Positions 12,924 through 22,950 of a DNA stretch of 64,000 nucleotides are shown here, in pieces (within the stretch, counting starts at the first letter, position 1; each line of letters opens with the position of its first letter). A program made the position numbers and the translations under genes. The notes under the pieces were generated by a model. The model ran no database searches and was not told the DNA's origin. It saw only the letters and a program-made list of their open reading frames with translations. Origin of the DNA: Datnioides undecimradiatus (Eukaryota > Chordata > Actinopteri > Lobotiformes > Datnioididae); contig WARS01000011.1 in the NCBI GenBank assembly GCA_008933995.1, positions 13,235,516 through 13,299,515 on the forward strand, in the 5' to 3' direction.

Positions 12924-14608
12924 AGAGAGAGAAAGCAAGTGAGGGGGTTGGGTGGGTGGAGGAGGTGGTGACTGAACCTTTGTAAAACAGATTTCAAAAG
13001 TATGTTCAGCAGCACAGTGTGTGGACTCACTGTGAGCTTGTGTGTGTGTGTGTGTGTGTGTGTGAGTCCTGCTGAGATTATGTGGGCAGCAGAGGACTTC
13101 TGCGTGCTCATGACACACCACCAGAACAGCATGCTACAGCGTGGAGCTGAAGTGCACACATCATTAAAAACACATCTAACAGACAGACCATGAAGAAAAA
13201 TGTCTGATTCTTTTGCTTCTCAGCTAATTAACCAAAACCTTCAACGACAAAGTGGAGGCTGAGCTGTTAAACCAGGTAAGAACAAATGTGTCAACATGTT
13301 CAAATGTCAGAGTTTGTTAATAGTAGCCAGTGACGCATTTCCCACAGCATATCCACCGTTTAAGACAGCAGGGGAGCTGCACGAGGGGAACGTAGAGTCT
13401 GAAAACACAGTGAGACAAATCCCACCTCTGCAGAGATGCGTCTGTTCCCTCTGTTCCTCAGACAGACACCCGTAGGCGACTGCACCTCGTCAGAGGACGT
13501 CCCCGAAGCCTGGTCGCTCTCGCCGTCGGAGCCCATCTTCAGGTTCTCATGGACGATATCTTGAGCAGGAGGAGGGAAGAAAAATAAAGGGAAAGATGCA
13601 GGATGAGAGGTCGAGTTTGACAGATGGATCAGGTCTCTGGAAAACAGGGCAGGGCTCGGCACCGGCTGATGACTTCAGCAGGAAAGAAAAACACTCCCAT
13701 GGACACTTTTACGAGCCCCTGTGTTCTTATCAAGCCCCCGGCTGCGTCGAGCAGAGGACATACACAACAAGTATATTAGGTTTAATAAGTTTGACTGATA
13801 GATTTAATTTGTTGCATTGCCACGGGGCCGAACAAGACAGATCCATACATCACACTGTAATTTTCCCATGCCTAAACAAACCGAGGCTTCGCATGTAAGT
13901 CACACACTGCCGTTTCCTCCAGGCTGTGTGTTTACGATACGTAATGCTTTGAATGTAAATACAGTATCTGCGCTGGGAACACAGTCTGCTGGTTTGCTGG
14001 AAGAGACGTTTATTCATATACTCATTTATTAACAGATGTGACTGAATGTATCACTGGGACGACAGTACTGAAATGCGTGTGTGTGTGTGTGTGTGTGTGT
14101 ACTGACGTGCACCTCTACAGTGGATTATTCTTAACTTTCAACACATAACATGTCTGTGTGTGTGTGTGTGTGTGGGTTCAGCTGACTCACTTGAACCGTG
14201 TAAGACGAGGAGTTTAGGTCTAGTTCGGAGGATGTGCCACAGCTTCACATTCAAGTTTAAAATAACAATCTGTGATGAAACCCAGCCACCGCACACACAC
14301 ATCTATACTGAGTCTGACACAAAAGACAAATGTGAGCATAGCCTGCTTGTGTCTGCGTGTGCATGCGTCTTACCGAGCCGACTGCCGTTGCGAGGCATAA
14401 CCATGAGAGAGCCCAGACCTCCCCCGATGACGCTCTGAGGCCGTCGCAGTGGCGGCTTTTTAAAGGAACCCGTGTACTGATGGAGGAAGGAGTGGACACT
14501 GTGGGCAGATGGAGGACGGCCATTCCTCACGATGGGCTCTGCAGAGGAAGACATATTTGGGTTTTTTTTGAGTTATGATGAAAAAAATATGTGCGTGCGT
14601 GTGAATAT

Positions 14609-14655
<47 letters not shown>

Positions 14656-17583
14656 TTGAGAACTGGAAATCTGCGTCATACAGTTTCTGTTGCTTTCCTT
14701 GATGAAACGATCTGACATTCACAAACATTTCACACCAACAAATAGTCAGTGAATGTCTCAAGCTGGAGGACTTGTTGTAACAGATCAAATTTGTGAGTTT
14801 ATGGAATATAAAACAGAAAGACACAGGGAAACTGTTTCTGCCAAAATGCTCAAACCAGACAGCGCATGTGGCGGCTTATCTAAATGAGTTGAAAGCTTTA
14901 GGTTTTATCCATGTATTCTCTATTTCAAAATGATTATATGCTGAATGTATGTGGGAGTTTAAAACATTTACAGACATAATGTTTAAATGGTAACTGGAAG
15001 GTGGTGATGATTTAAGGCGTGTTGACGGCTAACTGACTAAAAGCTTTTTTCGTGAACCACCATACATTACTGGTTACGTAGCCATAACACCGGGCTGCAT
15101 GAAATAATCACCGTTACATAAGAGGTTCTCACTCCTAATCTACTGATGCATAGATTTGCATGCTGTAACTGCTGTGACTTAGTAAGATAGTCAATTGCGT
15201 GCTAAACAAGGACTAAAGCATGTCTCCGTAAATGGATAAACATCCGTGAATAAAGAAAAGCAAAGAAAGATGTAGAAATTATGAAAGTAAAGAAAGTATA
15301 CCAGGTTGTCCACCGTCAATTAACGGTTCAAGATAAAAAATAATGTGAAAATTGTGATGTTGTATTTTTAAATCACATCCATTTTGGGAGAAGTAGAAGT
15401 ACCAATCATGGCTACACGCTTTTTTTTAATAAAATTGTGACTAGTGACTTTATTTGGTCTAATCTTAAAGTGCTTTGATTTTTCAAGAACATCACATCTC
15501 CGCAGCATCCCACTGACATGAGGGCTACCCTAATTGTAAACAGAGCTGGGGCATTTACAGTGCGGTCTGCTCTCTCATCCAGTGTAACCACAGATTGTAT
15601 AAAAGAAGTGGACGCAAGCACCGCGGATCGCCACCCACTGACGGCGGATTACCATTCTGAAGCTTCCAGGTTGGCATTTCTACAACACATCTTTTTTTTT
15701 TTTGGGGGGCAGAAGTGACCATATGTAGAGAGGAGGGTGGAGCTGGGGAGGAGAGGGGGATCGATCTGATTCAGAACCTGAGGACACTCAGGTTTACCAG
15801 CAACCTGACTGCATTGCCTTGTTAGTGCCAATCACAAGCTAGCCATGACACGAAGCAGTCCCTGCTTTATCGTCTATGTTACTCTAAATGGGACCATAAT
15901 TTACAAAATGGACATAATATGAACGTAATAAATCAAGTGAGAAGAAGGGTCATTTCCTCATGGAATCAGACTTCGACTGTGGACTCACCCTCTGAGGGCT
16001 GTTAGAAAGCACATTTAAGGCACCTCTACCTTGGCTTCACTTCTCAGACCCTTAGGCAACATCCACTTCTTTATACAGTCTGTGAGTGTGGCCCTCGTAG
16101 CGTATTTCAAAAGAAGAGAAGTGAGAGAGTGCACTATCTAAACATAATGTCTTGTAGTCTCCGCAGTGTATTTTGTCTACAACTGCCTGACAGAGGAGCA
16201 TTTGTCTAAAAGTAAGAATGGAGTGAAAGATTTATCAAGTGTAGCGCTGCACCAACTAAAACACCAACTGTGGGAGTGGGGGGAAAACTGAGCCCCAGAG
16301 AAACACAGAGGAAGGACAGCGGGCCCACATCATATGTCTGTGGAAGCAATGGAAACATGTAATGTGTGTAACTGCGTAGTAGCCATGATAGCTATACTTT
16401 TAATATCTTTGGTTTTCATTGGGCATTGTAAGCATTGTTGAGGCTCAACGCGATGTTAGATGTTAATGTCCTCGTATTTGTGCATGAGTGTTGATGAAAA
16501 TTGCTCGCTTACGTTTCTTATTTGCTATATTTCTCAATAATTTCTCCAACTGAACCTTCTAACATTTTTATTAACAGACAAAATGAACCTCGTACAGGAC
16601 ATGTGTAACATGGTTTGATAATAAAATGCTAATATTTTTAAAGAAAGCAACACTAGTATTTTCTCTAGCAGTTTCACTCACTGCAGTCCTGCGAGCTTTA
16701 ACAGGACTTTGTTTTGAGCTGTGCGACAGGTAACTGTCTGTAGGTTCCTTCACTTTCCATCACAGCAACCTTTCAGAAGCCCTTTCAGATAAATGCACTC
16801 CTGACTGAGCTGTCATCAAGCACTGGGCCCGACTGTCAGGCTGGGGAAAATAACAGCAGCTATTCTGTCAAATGTTCTTTAACCACGAATCAATCTGAGC
16901 CAGGAAATAAGACTTGTAGTTGCAGTGTCATGCTTCATTTTATATCTACGACGCCTGTAATAAATAGTTAACAAGATTTGTGCACTTTGAGAAGAAGCAA
17001 GCTACGTCAAACTGTTAAACCGACTACCCTCCCGTCGCTCTCTGATTTGTCCGGCTTCCAGTTTCCTGGGTCAACCGATGCGCGGCACATTTTTTACACT
17101 TAAATCTTATTCTCAAAATTAAGCTCACATGATTCAGGCTGCGTCTGAGGCTGACTCAGACTCAAACTGTGGGTGCGCAGGTCTAGTTAAGCTAAAAAAA
17201 AAAAGCAGATTTCACCACCAACAGTTTTGCCAGCAGAGGAGTCAAAGTTTTGGAGCATTTGGAGCCGATATTACGAGTCATGTTATCAATGTGTTGTTTC
17301 GTCGTTGCTAGCTTTAACACCAATGAGGCATTTCCTAGATTCCCTGTAAAAACAGAAAAATAAACAGCCCCATGTAACATCCAGGTCCTTATGGCACTTG
17401 TCCCTTATCTCTCTGCAGCTGCTGCCGCCTCTGGCTAGAGTTATAACTGTTACATAATCAGATCAGGACCAGAACGCTTTGCCCAATCACCGAGTTCAGA
17501 TCACATCTCATCTGGCTACTCCATTCCGTCTCCTCTCTACCCTATTTACTGTTACACAGGCTGCTAAAATCCCCTCACGCTAG

Positions 17584-17660
<77 letters not shown>

Positions 17661-19520
17661 ACAACAAAACACAATTCTGTGTCCCCACTCACCAGGCACA
17701 GAACACTCTGGCCAAACCTGGTGTTAATCACTACACAAAAAGCTCTTTACAAAGCCCAGTTAGTTCTCAGAGGGCGGCGGGGGAGGGGGGTGGACTTGGA
17801 CGATCTGATTGATTGAAGAAGGGGAAAAAACTTCTCATTTGGACAAAAGACAAGAGAGGAAAACTGAGGACAAGCCTGAAAGAAGCTTGGGTGGGGAGGG
17901 GGGTGGCACGGGAGGAGGGGGGAACCTCAGGGTGGCCAGAAGAGAAGAAGAAGAAGAGCTAAAAAGGTTGAAAAAAAGGGGGGAAAATGCATCAAGATGC
18001 CTGGCCGGTTTCACTAAGTCATCCAAGTTGCCGTGGCAATGTCATGGAAACTCTAGAATGTTTCCAGATCCCAGAGTGCCATGGCAACGATGTGGTAGTG
18101 CGCCGAGGCGTGCTCCCTCCCTCGCTCCCTACAGAATTTGTGAATATCAGCAGCGATAAACCGCTGTGTCACTCTGCTTTTATTTTGACGCCTCGAAGGC
18201 CACAACCTTCAGATGAATGATGCAACCAGCGACAGCGCCTGAGAGCGTGGAACACAGCGTGTCTCCGGTAACATAAGCAAAGACTTGTGTCAAACTGGCT
18301 GAGAACTGTCAATCTACATTTGTGAAGTAGAGGGAGTTACTTCTGTAAAAGTCTCTTCTGTATTGTCCACGTTGAGTAACCAGAAGTTTGGAAGGTAAAA
18401 CCTTTGGGACAAGTGAGACATCTCCCATAGTGCATTTAACAGTGAGCTGTTACTGAAGTATACAGGAACCTGAGAACATATTTAGCAATTTAACTTTGCA
18501 AAACTTGAATAAAAGAGTTACAGAAGGCCCACTGCAAACACTCCAGCAGTTCACCTGATAGAGACATCGGCCTTAAGCATTAAGCATTAAATCAACTGTG
18601 TTTTGATTCCAGCTTGGACCCTTTGCTGCACGCCATCCAACCTCCACTGCCTTTCCTGTCTCTCCTCAGCCGTCACTATCTAATACAGGCAAAAATGCCA
18701 GAGATAGATAAATAAATAAATAAATAAACAAACAAGTAAAAAAATAAATGCAGTCCATTAAAATTCAGCAACTAAATCCCATTTCAGACATGCACTTGAT
18801 TACATAAATGTGCTCAAAATTCTACACGTCAGCCTGGTGTTTAAACCCCTGAGTCACTCACTTTTCTGTCAAACTCATAATGGCTATCTTAGTTGCTGAT
18901 GGCGATGGTTAGACTACAGTGTCCCTTACTCACCTAGTGACAGAGATAAAAAAGTCATTCCGCTACAGCACGAGTTTAAAAACCAGAACATCTTTCTTTC
19001 ATATCGTTACTTTCACCACTGTCCTCCTGCAGCTGCAGCACTCGCTGTATGTACCAGGAGCCAAACGTCACATGAACAGTGCAGATTTACCCACAACTAA
19101 TTGTCTTGTTGTGTCTAAAATAAAGCAATTACAGAACATTTACATATCAAAGGCCTAAAACGATACATCTGTACAGTATATATCATGATCTAGTATGTTC
19201 TCTGGAAACAATCATTTAAAAAGGAAACTCCAGCCAATAAAGAACTGAAAAAAATGTAATGCTGATGCAGAGATCACAGAAATCCAATATGGCCACTGAC
19301 ACGTAACATTTCCCATAACAGCTTTATGCACCAAGGGATATTTTAAAGACAGGTATGTCAACATCAACATTACAAACAGCTGATAAAACGCACCACTATC
19401 CTTCAGGCCGTTCTCCTCGATGGTCATTTGCTCGGCCAGCTCAGACAGCGACTCGTCAATGGTGTGGCTGCCTCGTAACGTCTGAGAGAGACGCCGCTTG
19501 AACCGCTTCATCTTCTCCAT
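2872..19520 (-). CDS. cdk17: Cyclin-dependent kinase 17 (PCTAIRE-2), complete CDS in 16 exons
   Basis: PCTAIRE-family Ser/Thr kinase, 526 residues (human 523). Coding exons in transcript order: 19520-19394, 14538-14374, 13559-13426, 10226-10101, 8111-8055, 7896-7782, 6982-6888, 6689-6627, 6048-5925, 5708-5588, 5059-4962, 4797-4692, 4229-4187, 3978-3888, 3716-3639, 2909-2872. Sum 1581 nt, no stops, all junctions AG/GT with matching phase. Visible motifs: basic N-terminus; [17 protein letters not shown] block (~59-75); [18 protein letters not shown] (~105-122); P-loop GEGTYATV (202-209); catalytic Lys224; the diagnostic PCTAIRE at 235-241; HRD 314-316; DFG 334-336; activation segment [21 protein letters not shown]-terminal [12 protein letters not shown]. 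The ERLxLR-like N-terminal extension sequence matches CDK17 rather than CDK16 or CDK18. Family role: cyclin Y-dependent or neuronal kinase activity, with limited known substrates. Start: ATG at 19520 (MEKMK, like CDK16/18) or at 19511 (MKRFKRR, matching human CDK17). Confidence 0.97.
4941..4956 (+). promoter_or_regulatory. CTCF-type core motif
   Basis: TCAGCAGGGGGCAGCA matches the CTCF core CCASYAGRKGGCR except at its first base. It sits 6 bp beyond the donor end of the cdk17 exon 5059-4962. Sequence match only. Confidence 0.35.
6520..6533 (+). promoter_or_regulatory. CTCF-type core motif
   Basis: CCACCAGGGGGCAC fits the CTCF core consensus CCASYAGRKGGCR completely. It lies in the cdk17 intron between exons 6689-6627 and 6048-5925. 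It could also be part of an old repeat; no occupancy evidence. Confidence 0.45.
6983..7781 (-). other. cdk17 intron between exons 7896-7782 and 6982-6888
   Basis: About 800 bp. I see no exon, RNA gene or recognisable transposon in it. Confidence 0.6.
8324..8366 (+). repeat. Degraded interspersed repeat fragment
   Basis: Starts AAGGCAAGGCAAACTTTATTT, resembling a widespread teleost repeat motif (GGCAAGGCAA-TTTATTTGTATAGCAC...). Only a short fragment in a cdk17 intron; family assignment is from memory. Confidence 0.4.
9110..9300 (-). repeat. Degraded teleost repeat (AAGTACTTGAGTACTTT family)
   Basis: Contains TACTTGAGTACTTTCTCTTC, then TTCCACTACATTTATGAAAG, the arrangement of a very common fish repeat. 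The fragment at 55208-55515 appears to be another copy in the opposite orientation. In a cdk17 intron. Confidence 0.5.
10447..10488. repeat. (GT)n microsatellite
   Basis: About 20 GT units in a cdk17 intron. One of six GT tracts between 10.4 and 14.7 kb. Confidence 0.97.
12096..12170 (+). repeat. Degraded teleost interspersed repeat
   Basis: TTCAATTCAATTCAAATCAA followed by GGTTATCTCAGGGCACATTACATAAA...TCTAGAC matches, from memory, a fish repeat of the form CAATTCAATTCAATTTTATT...GTTATCTCAAGGCAC...AGGTCTAGACC. Low divergence at the GTTATCTCAGGGCAC core supports it. Confidence 0.5.
12885..12920. repeat. (GT)n microsatellite
   Basis: About 18 GT units in a cdk17 intron. It generates long spurious Thr-His reading frames on the minus strand. 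Confidence 0.97.
13039..13064. repeat. (GT)n microsatellite
   Basis: About 13 GT units in a cdk17 intron. Confidence 0.95.
14075..14101. repeat. (GT)n microsatellite
   Basis: About 13 GT units, with a second short tract at 14154-14174, in the 814-bp cdk17 intron between exons 14538-14374 and 13559-13426. Confidence 0.93.
14611..14652. repeat. (GT)n microsatellite
   Basis: About 20 GT units starting 73 bp from the acceptor end of the cdk17 exon 14538-14374, so within the polypyrimidine/branch-point neighbourhood on the transcribed strand side. Confidence 0.97.
15591..16082. mobile_element. Non-autonomous DNA transposon (MITE) with inverted termini
   Basis: The left end CAGATTGTATAAAAGAAGTG (15591) and the reverse complement of the right end, CAGACTGTATAAAGAAGTGG (from 16082), are near-identical inverted repeats about 490 bp apart. 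Internal phrases (GGGACCATAATTTACAAAATGGAC, AATAAATCAAGTGAGAAG, TTAAGGCACCTCTACCTTGGCTTCACTTCTCAGACC) match by memory a high-copy teleost element. No coding capacity, so it depended on another transposase. Lies in cdk17 intron 2. Superfamily not assignable from these ends alone. Confidence 0.75.
17590..17658. repeat. Compound (CT)n(CA)n microsatellite
   Basis: About 19 CT units (17590-17628) joined directly to about 15 CA units (17629-17658). A long mirror-type polypyrimidine tract next to an alternating purine-pyrimidine tract, in cdk17 intron 2. Confidence 0.97.
18541..18740 (+). mobile_element. Degraded tRNA-derived SINE with A-rich tail
   Basis: Order seen: GTGTTTTGATTCCAGCTTGGACC (decayed B-box region), CTTTGCTGCACGCCATCC, CCTTTCCTGTCTCTC, CACTATCTAATACAGGCAAAAATGCC, then (AAAT)n. 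From memory this is the 3' half of a common fish tRNA-SINE (TTGCTGCATGTCATCC... CTGTCACTATCTAATAAAGGC). In cdk17 intron 2. Confidence 0.65.
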
Positions 19521-21519
19521 GGAGCTCTCAGGAAGGGGCGGCCTAGGGATGACAAATAAGAGAATAACACATTTGACTTGTCGGTGCGACCCATGCGTCA
19601 TAGTGATAAGAAATCAGCTTGTTTGAGCGACAAAGGAATACTTCCACTATCTCCGAGCTGCAGTGTTGATGCGGGCTTTGACACTTCAATGACAAAATCT
19701 GTAATGTAAAACTTCCTGTAACTCAAAAGAATACACCTCATCCGCCCGCAGCCATGTTTCACAATCCTACATCAAGAGTCACACTGACACGAAAGACATA
19801 GTTAGATCATCAGGTATCCCACTGGGCGAACACTGACACAGACCAATCAGCACTCTAACGTTAATTATGACTCAGCTCATTCAGGCACATTACTTAACAT
19901 TCCTCCCCCCTGGGAAAACGTGACAAGTCGGTGAGAGATTCTTATGGTTGCGTTTTGAGTGCCGTCTCTGGCACACCAGACTGTAAAAGCAAATCCTAAA
20001 CCAGGGGGATTTGCTGCTGAATGGAGCAGGACTAGCCTGGGCCGCATCGAGTCCGCATCACACATTCCAGCTGTATTTACTGTGTGCATGAGAGCAACTG
20101 ATCGTGAGGGCTGGAGACAGTGTGTGTGCGTGTGAGAGCGAGACACAATTTGTGCAAGGAAACAGATTTCAAATCAAGACAGAAGATATTTGGGAACGTT
20201 TGGCAGGAGCAGATTACAAGCCGCCTCTCCCCATGACCTAAATGTAGAGATCATGACTCCACTACTACTGCAGATCTGGACAAGTGTCTGTCTGCAATGA
20301 TGATGAGTAAAGCCAGACATGAAAACACATGAGTAGTAAAGCTCCTCAGGGCTCACCGCCTGTCAGCTATTCCACAGTGACAGCCTTTTGTCTTCCGGAT
20401 ATCACTCATAACCTGAATTCTGGGCAGAGACAACAACTTACTCACTCTGCCAGATTCACAGAGTGGAAAAGTATCCGTTGCCCTTGCAGAACATGTCAGT
20501 GAAACACGGTATGAATGAAACTAAGGCTGTCTTTGAAGGGATAGATTAACAGTTTTCTTAAGACAATACTCATGCGGCTGTTTCACGTTGAAGGTTTTCA
20601 ATCGCTGTAATATTTCTTACTGTTCGTACTGGCCACAAAGACATGCCTTCAGCCCTCTGTGCATGTGAAAATACATCCAAAGTTTAGCAAAAGGAAGTCT
20701 GAGGCTGTAACAGTGACAAACGAAGCAAGAATCATCCAAAGTTTAATAGAATAAAATTTGCTTTTTGTGATTCCCCAAACAGACTTTTCTTGCAGAACTT
20801 CAGCAGAGGCCTTGCGCACACAAAGAGAATTTTAACAATAAGGCAAACACCCATTTGATTTGTGTAACTCAGACTTGTTGAAGCCGCATATCGTCTTCAG
20901 TTTAACTGAACAATGTAATTTGTGCACAGAACAAGATTTGTTCCCTGTGGATCATCTCATGTTTCCCATGCATCAACCCAAAAATATTAATTACATCAAT
21001 CTGAAAGAGAAAAGTTAGAAACAGAAAGTTCAGTATTTGCATTTTAATCTCGATCAAAGACCAAACTCACTGTTGGTTTTTGCAGTGGAGATTGAGAAAC
21101 ACATAAGCCAAAACTGGGACATTAGAAAGTCCAAACAACATGACATTAGACCTCAGTCGATCAGTGAACGAAGCTGATTTTTAAACATGGTGCTGTGATT
21201 TCAAATGTCACATAAAATAGCTCGCACCCCAAACACCTATTTATGCAGATGCAGTATCTGGGGTGAGAAGCAGGTCATGCAGCTGCTGAATCATCTGTAA
21301 GTTTAGAGCAGTCTGGTTTAAAAAGTTTCTACTTGTCGTTTTGAAAGAGTCTGCTCCCATTCCCTCCACACAGCAGACAGCAGCAACTGAACTGGGCTGA
21401 GGGCCAAAGCAAAGTGGGACAGTGCAAAGACGAAATATTAAACAGTAGATCATGAATATATATAAACTACAGAAGGAAACTTAATATAGTTACAATTTCA
21501 CACAGAAGAGTAAAATGCA

Positions 21520-21650
21520 TCCAGGGGCGTCCTGTTGGTGGGGCAGTTGAGGATTAACACATCTAGCTGAGACATTACTGGTTTGTTGTGGGCATCAGTC
21601 TTTCTCATGCCGTCCCCCATTTATCTTATATTTCCTTGTTTTATATATTT
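21520..21650 (+). mobile_element. Degraded tRNA-SINE-like fragment
   Basis: CCAGGGGCGTCCTGTTGGTGGGGCAGTTG ... TCTCATGCCGTCCCCCATTTATC has the order of a fish tRNA-SINE (GGGGCGTCC-GT-GC... CTGCATGTCATCCCCC). Heavily decayed; assigned from memory. Confidence 0.45.
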
Positions 21651-21715
21651 TCACAAAATCACTCAAAAAATCTGAAAAAGTGACATCCAGCAAACTCAGG
21701 TTACAAACTCATCTG

Positions 21716-22110
21716 AACTGCTTTAAACCTACAATGAGTAATTTTGTGAATTGTTTTCAGGAAACAGAAAAAGCACTGACACATCACCGCCTTTTAATCT
21801 CAGGTTGTTTTCTAACTCGTCGGCAAACCGCTGCATCATTTACAAAGCCACATTGGCATTCACCTGTAGTCCTGTCTGACCATGTGATAAACTTTGGTCC
21901 AATAGTTAGTCTTTATTTGCTCCGTTTTTGGTCTCCCCCACCTCCAGAGGGAAAACACTGCTTCTTCTAAATGCTCCAGTTTGTTTTGTACATAATCGCT
22001 AAACAATGAGCTAAAACTAGCGCCATAAAGCTGAAGGAAGCTGCAGATTCAGGTGACAGTTCTCTGTAGGTTTATCAATACAAACGACGCCTTTCAACAG
22101 CATTAAGATT
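21716..22110 (+). repeat. Interspersed repeat, copy 1 of a family also at 53863-54180
   Basis: Bounded by CTTTAAACCTACAATGAGTAATTTTGTG and TTCTCTGTAGGTTTATCA...GACGCCTTTCAACAG. The segment at 53.9 kb carries the reverse complement of the latter block (CTGTGAAAGGGGTC...GGTAAACCTACAGAGAA), so the two are inverted relatives. No coding capacity seen. Confidence 0.5.
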
Positions 22111-22854
22111 AGCTCTTGATGCATTGTTAGTATAAAAGATAACCAATTTCATGACATTAAAAAGAGAGAAGTACTGTTCGACAAGTTTAGGGGTCCAGCT
22201 GTTTTCTTATTCACTAGTTTTAAGCAATTATTTCTATTTCTATTATATTCTACCTGTCGGAAGAAAAGTGCACATATTGAATATCACAGTTTTATTTTGG
22301 CAAACGGGAAATCACTGGGATTACAAGTACAAAGGATGCAGCACGCTTCTCCACTACAGTGCTGTTTTTCCACTTCTTGCATAATAAAATCTTCCCTCGC
22401 CTTGAACAGCTTTCATCCAACCTCTGTGCTCTTAGTCAAGCAACAATCAATCTAATTATTCCAAGAACTGAGATGAGGCAGAACGACAACTAGACTGTCA
22501 TAACAACTTCACATCAGTCATGACACATCAGCTCCAGCATGGGCAAGCAGCCTGTCATCTCCTGAAACAGCTCACTGCGTTACCCACTCCGCACTCTGCT
22601 GCGGCCATATGTGCAGCCTGCAACATGTGCTCGAGAAAAAGTACACCCATAACTCTCCACAATTGAAAGGGTCACCTGAAGGTCAACCTAACCATCAAAA
22701 CACTGATAATTTAAATGTGTCTGCATAACAGTTATAAATCAGCAGTAACCGTTTTCGGTGTTTTTTCACCCACAGCAGGTGACGACATACGCGACAGTTC
22801 CCGGCATGTTTTGGATTTCGATGTGAATTCTGGTGAGATCCGAAACAGCTGCAG

Positions 22855-22950
22855 CCTTGACAAAACAAGACATTTGAGGATGTCACCGCAGGCTTTTAGG
22901 CCGTTTTTCACCATTTTGTGGACCTTTCACAGATTCAACAAATGATTAAA
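22855..22950 (-). mobile_element. hAT-like MITE remnant
   Basis: GACAAAACAAGACATTTGAGGATGTCACC ... TTTTTCACCATTTTGTGGAC is the reverse orientation of a common teleost element that begins AGGGCTGCAACTAACGATTA. Related remnants lie at 26222, 28190, 36432 and 52395. Confidence 0.55.

Larger units (their letters stand above)
10227..13425 (-). other. cdk17 intron between exons 13559-13426 and 10226-10101
   Basis: 3.2 kb with three GT microsatellites and one degraded interspersed repeat. The rest is unannotated; no exon with good splice sites and CDK17-like coding was found. Confidence 0.55.
14539..19393 (-). other. cdk17 intron 2 (between first two coding exons)
   Basis: 4.9 kb holding a GT microsatellite, an MITE, a compound CT/CA repeat, a G-rich stretch at 17770-17940 and a SINE remnant. 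No further coding exon recognised. Confidence 0.6.

Noticed and set aside
12509..13159. 216-aa open frame on the minus strand with His/Thr runs
   Set aside because: Created by two (GT)n microsatellites. It lies in a cdk17 intron with no domain, splice context or similarity.
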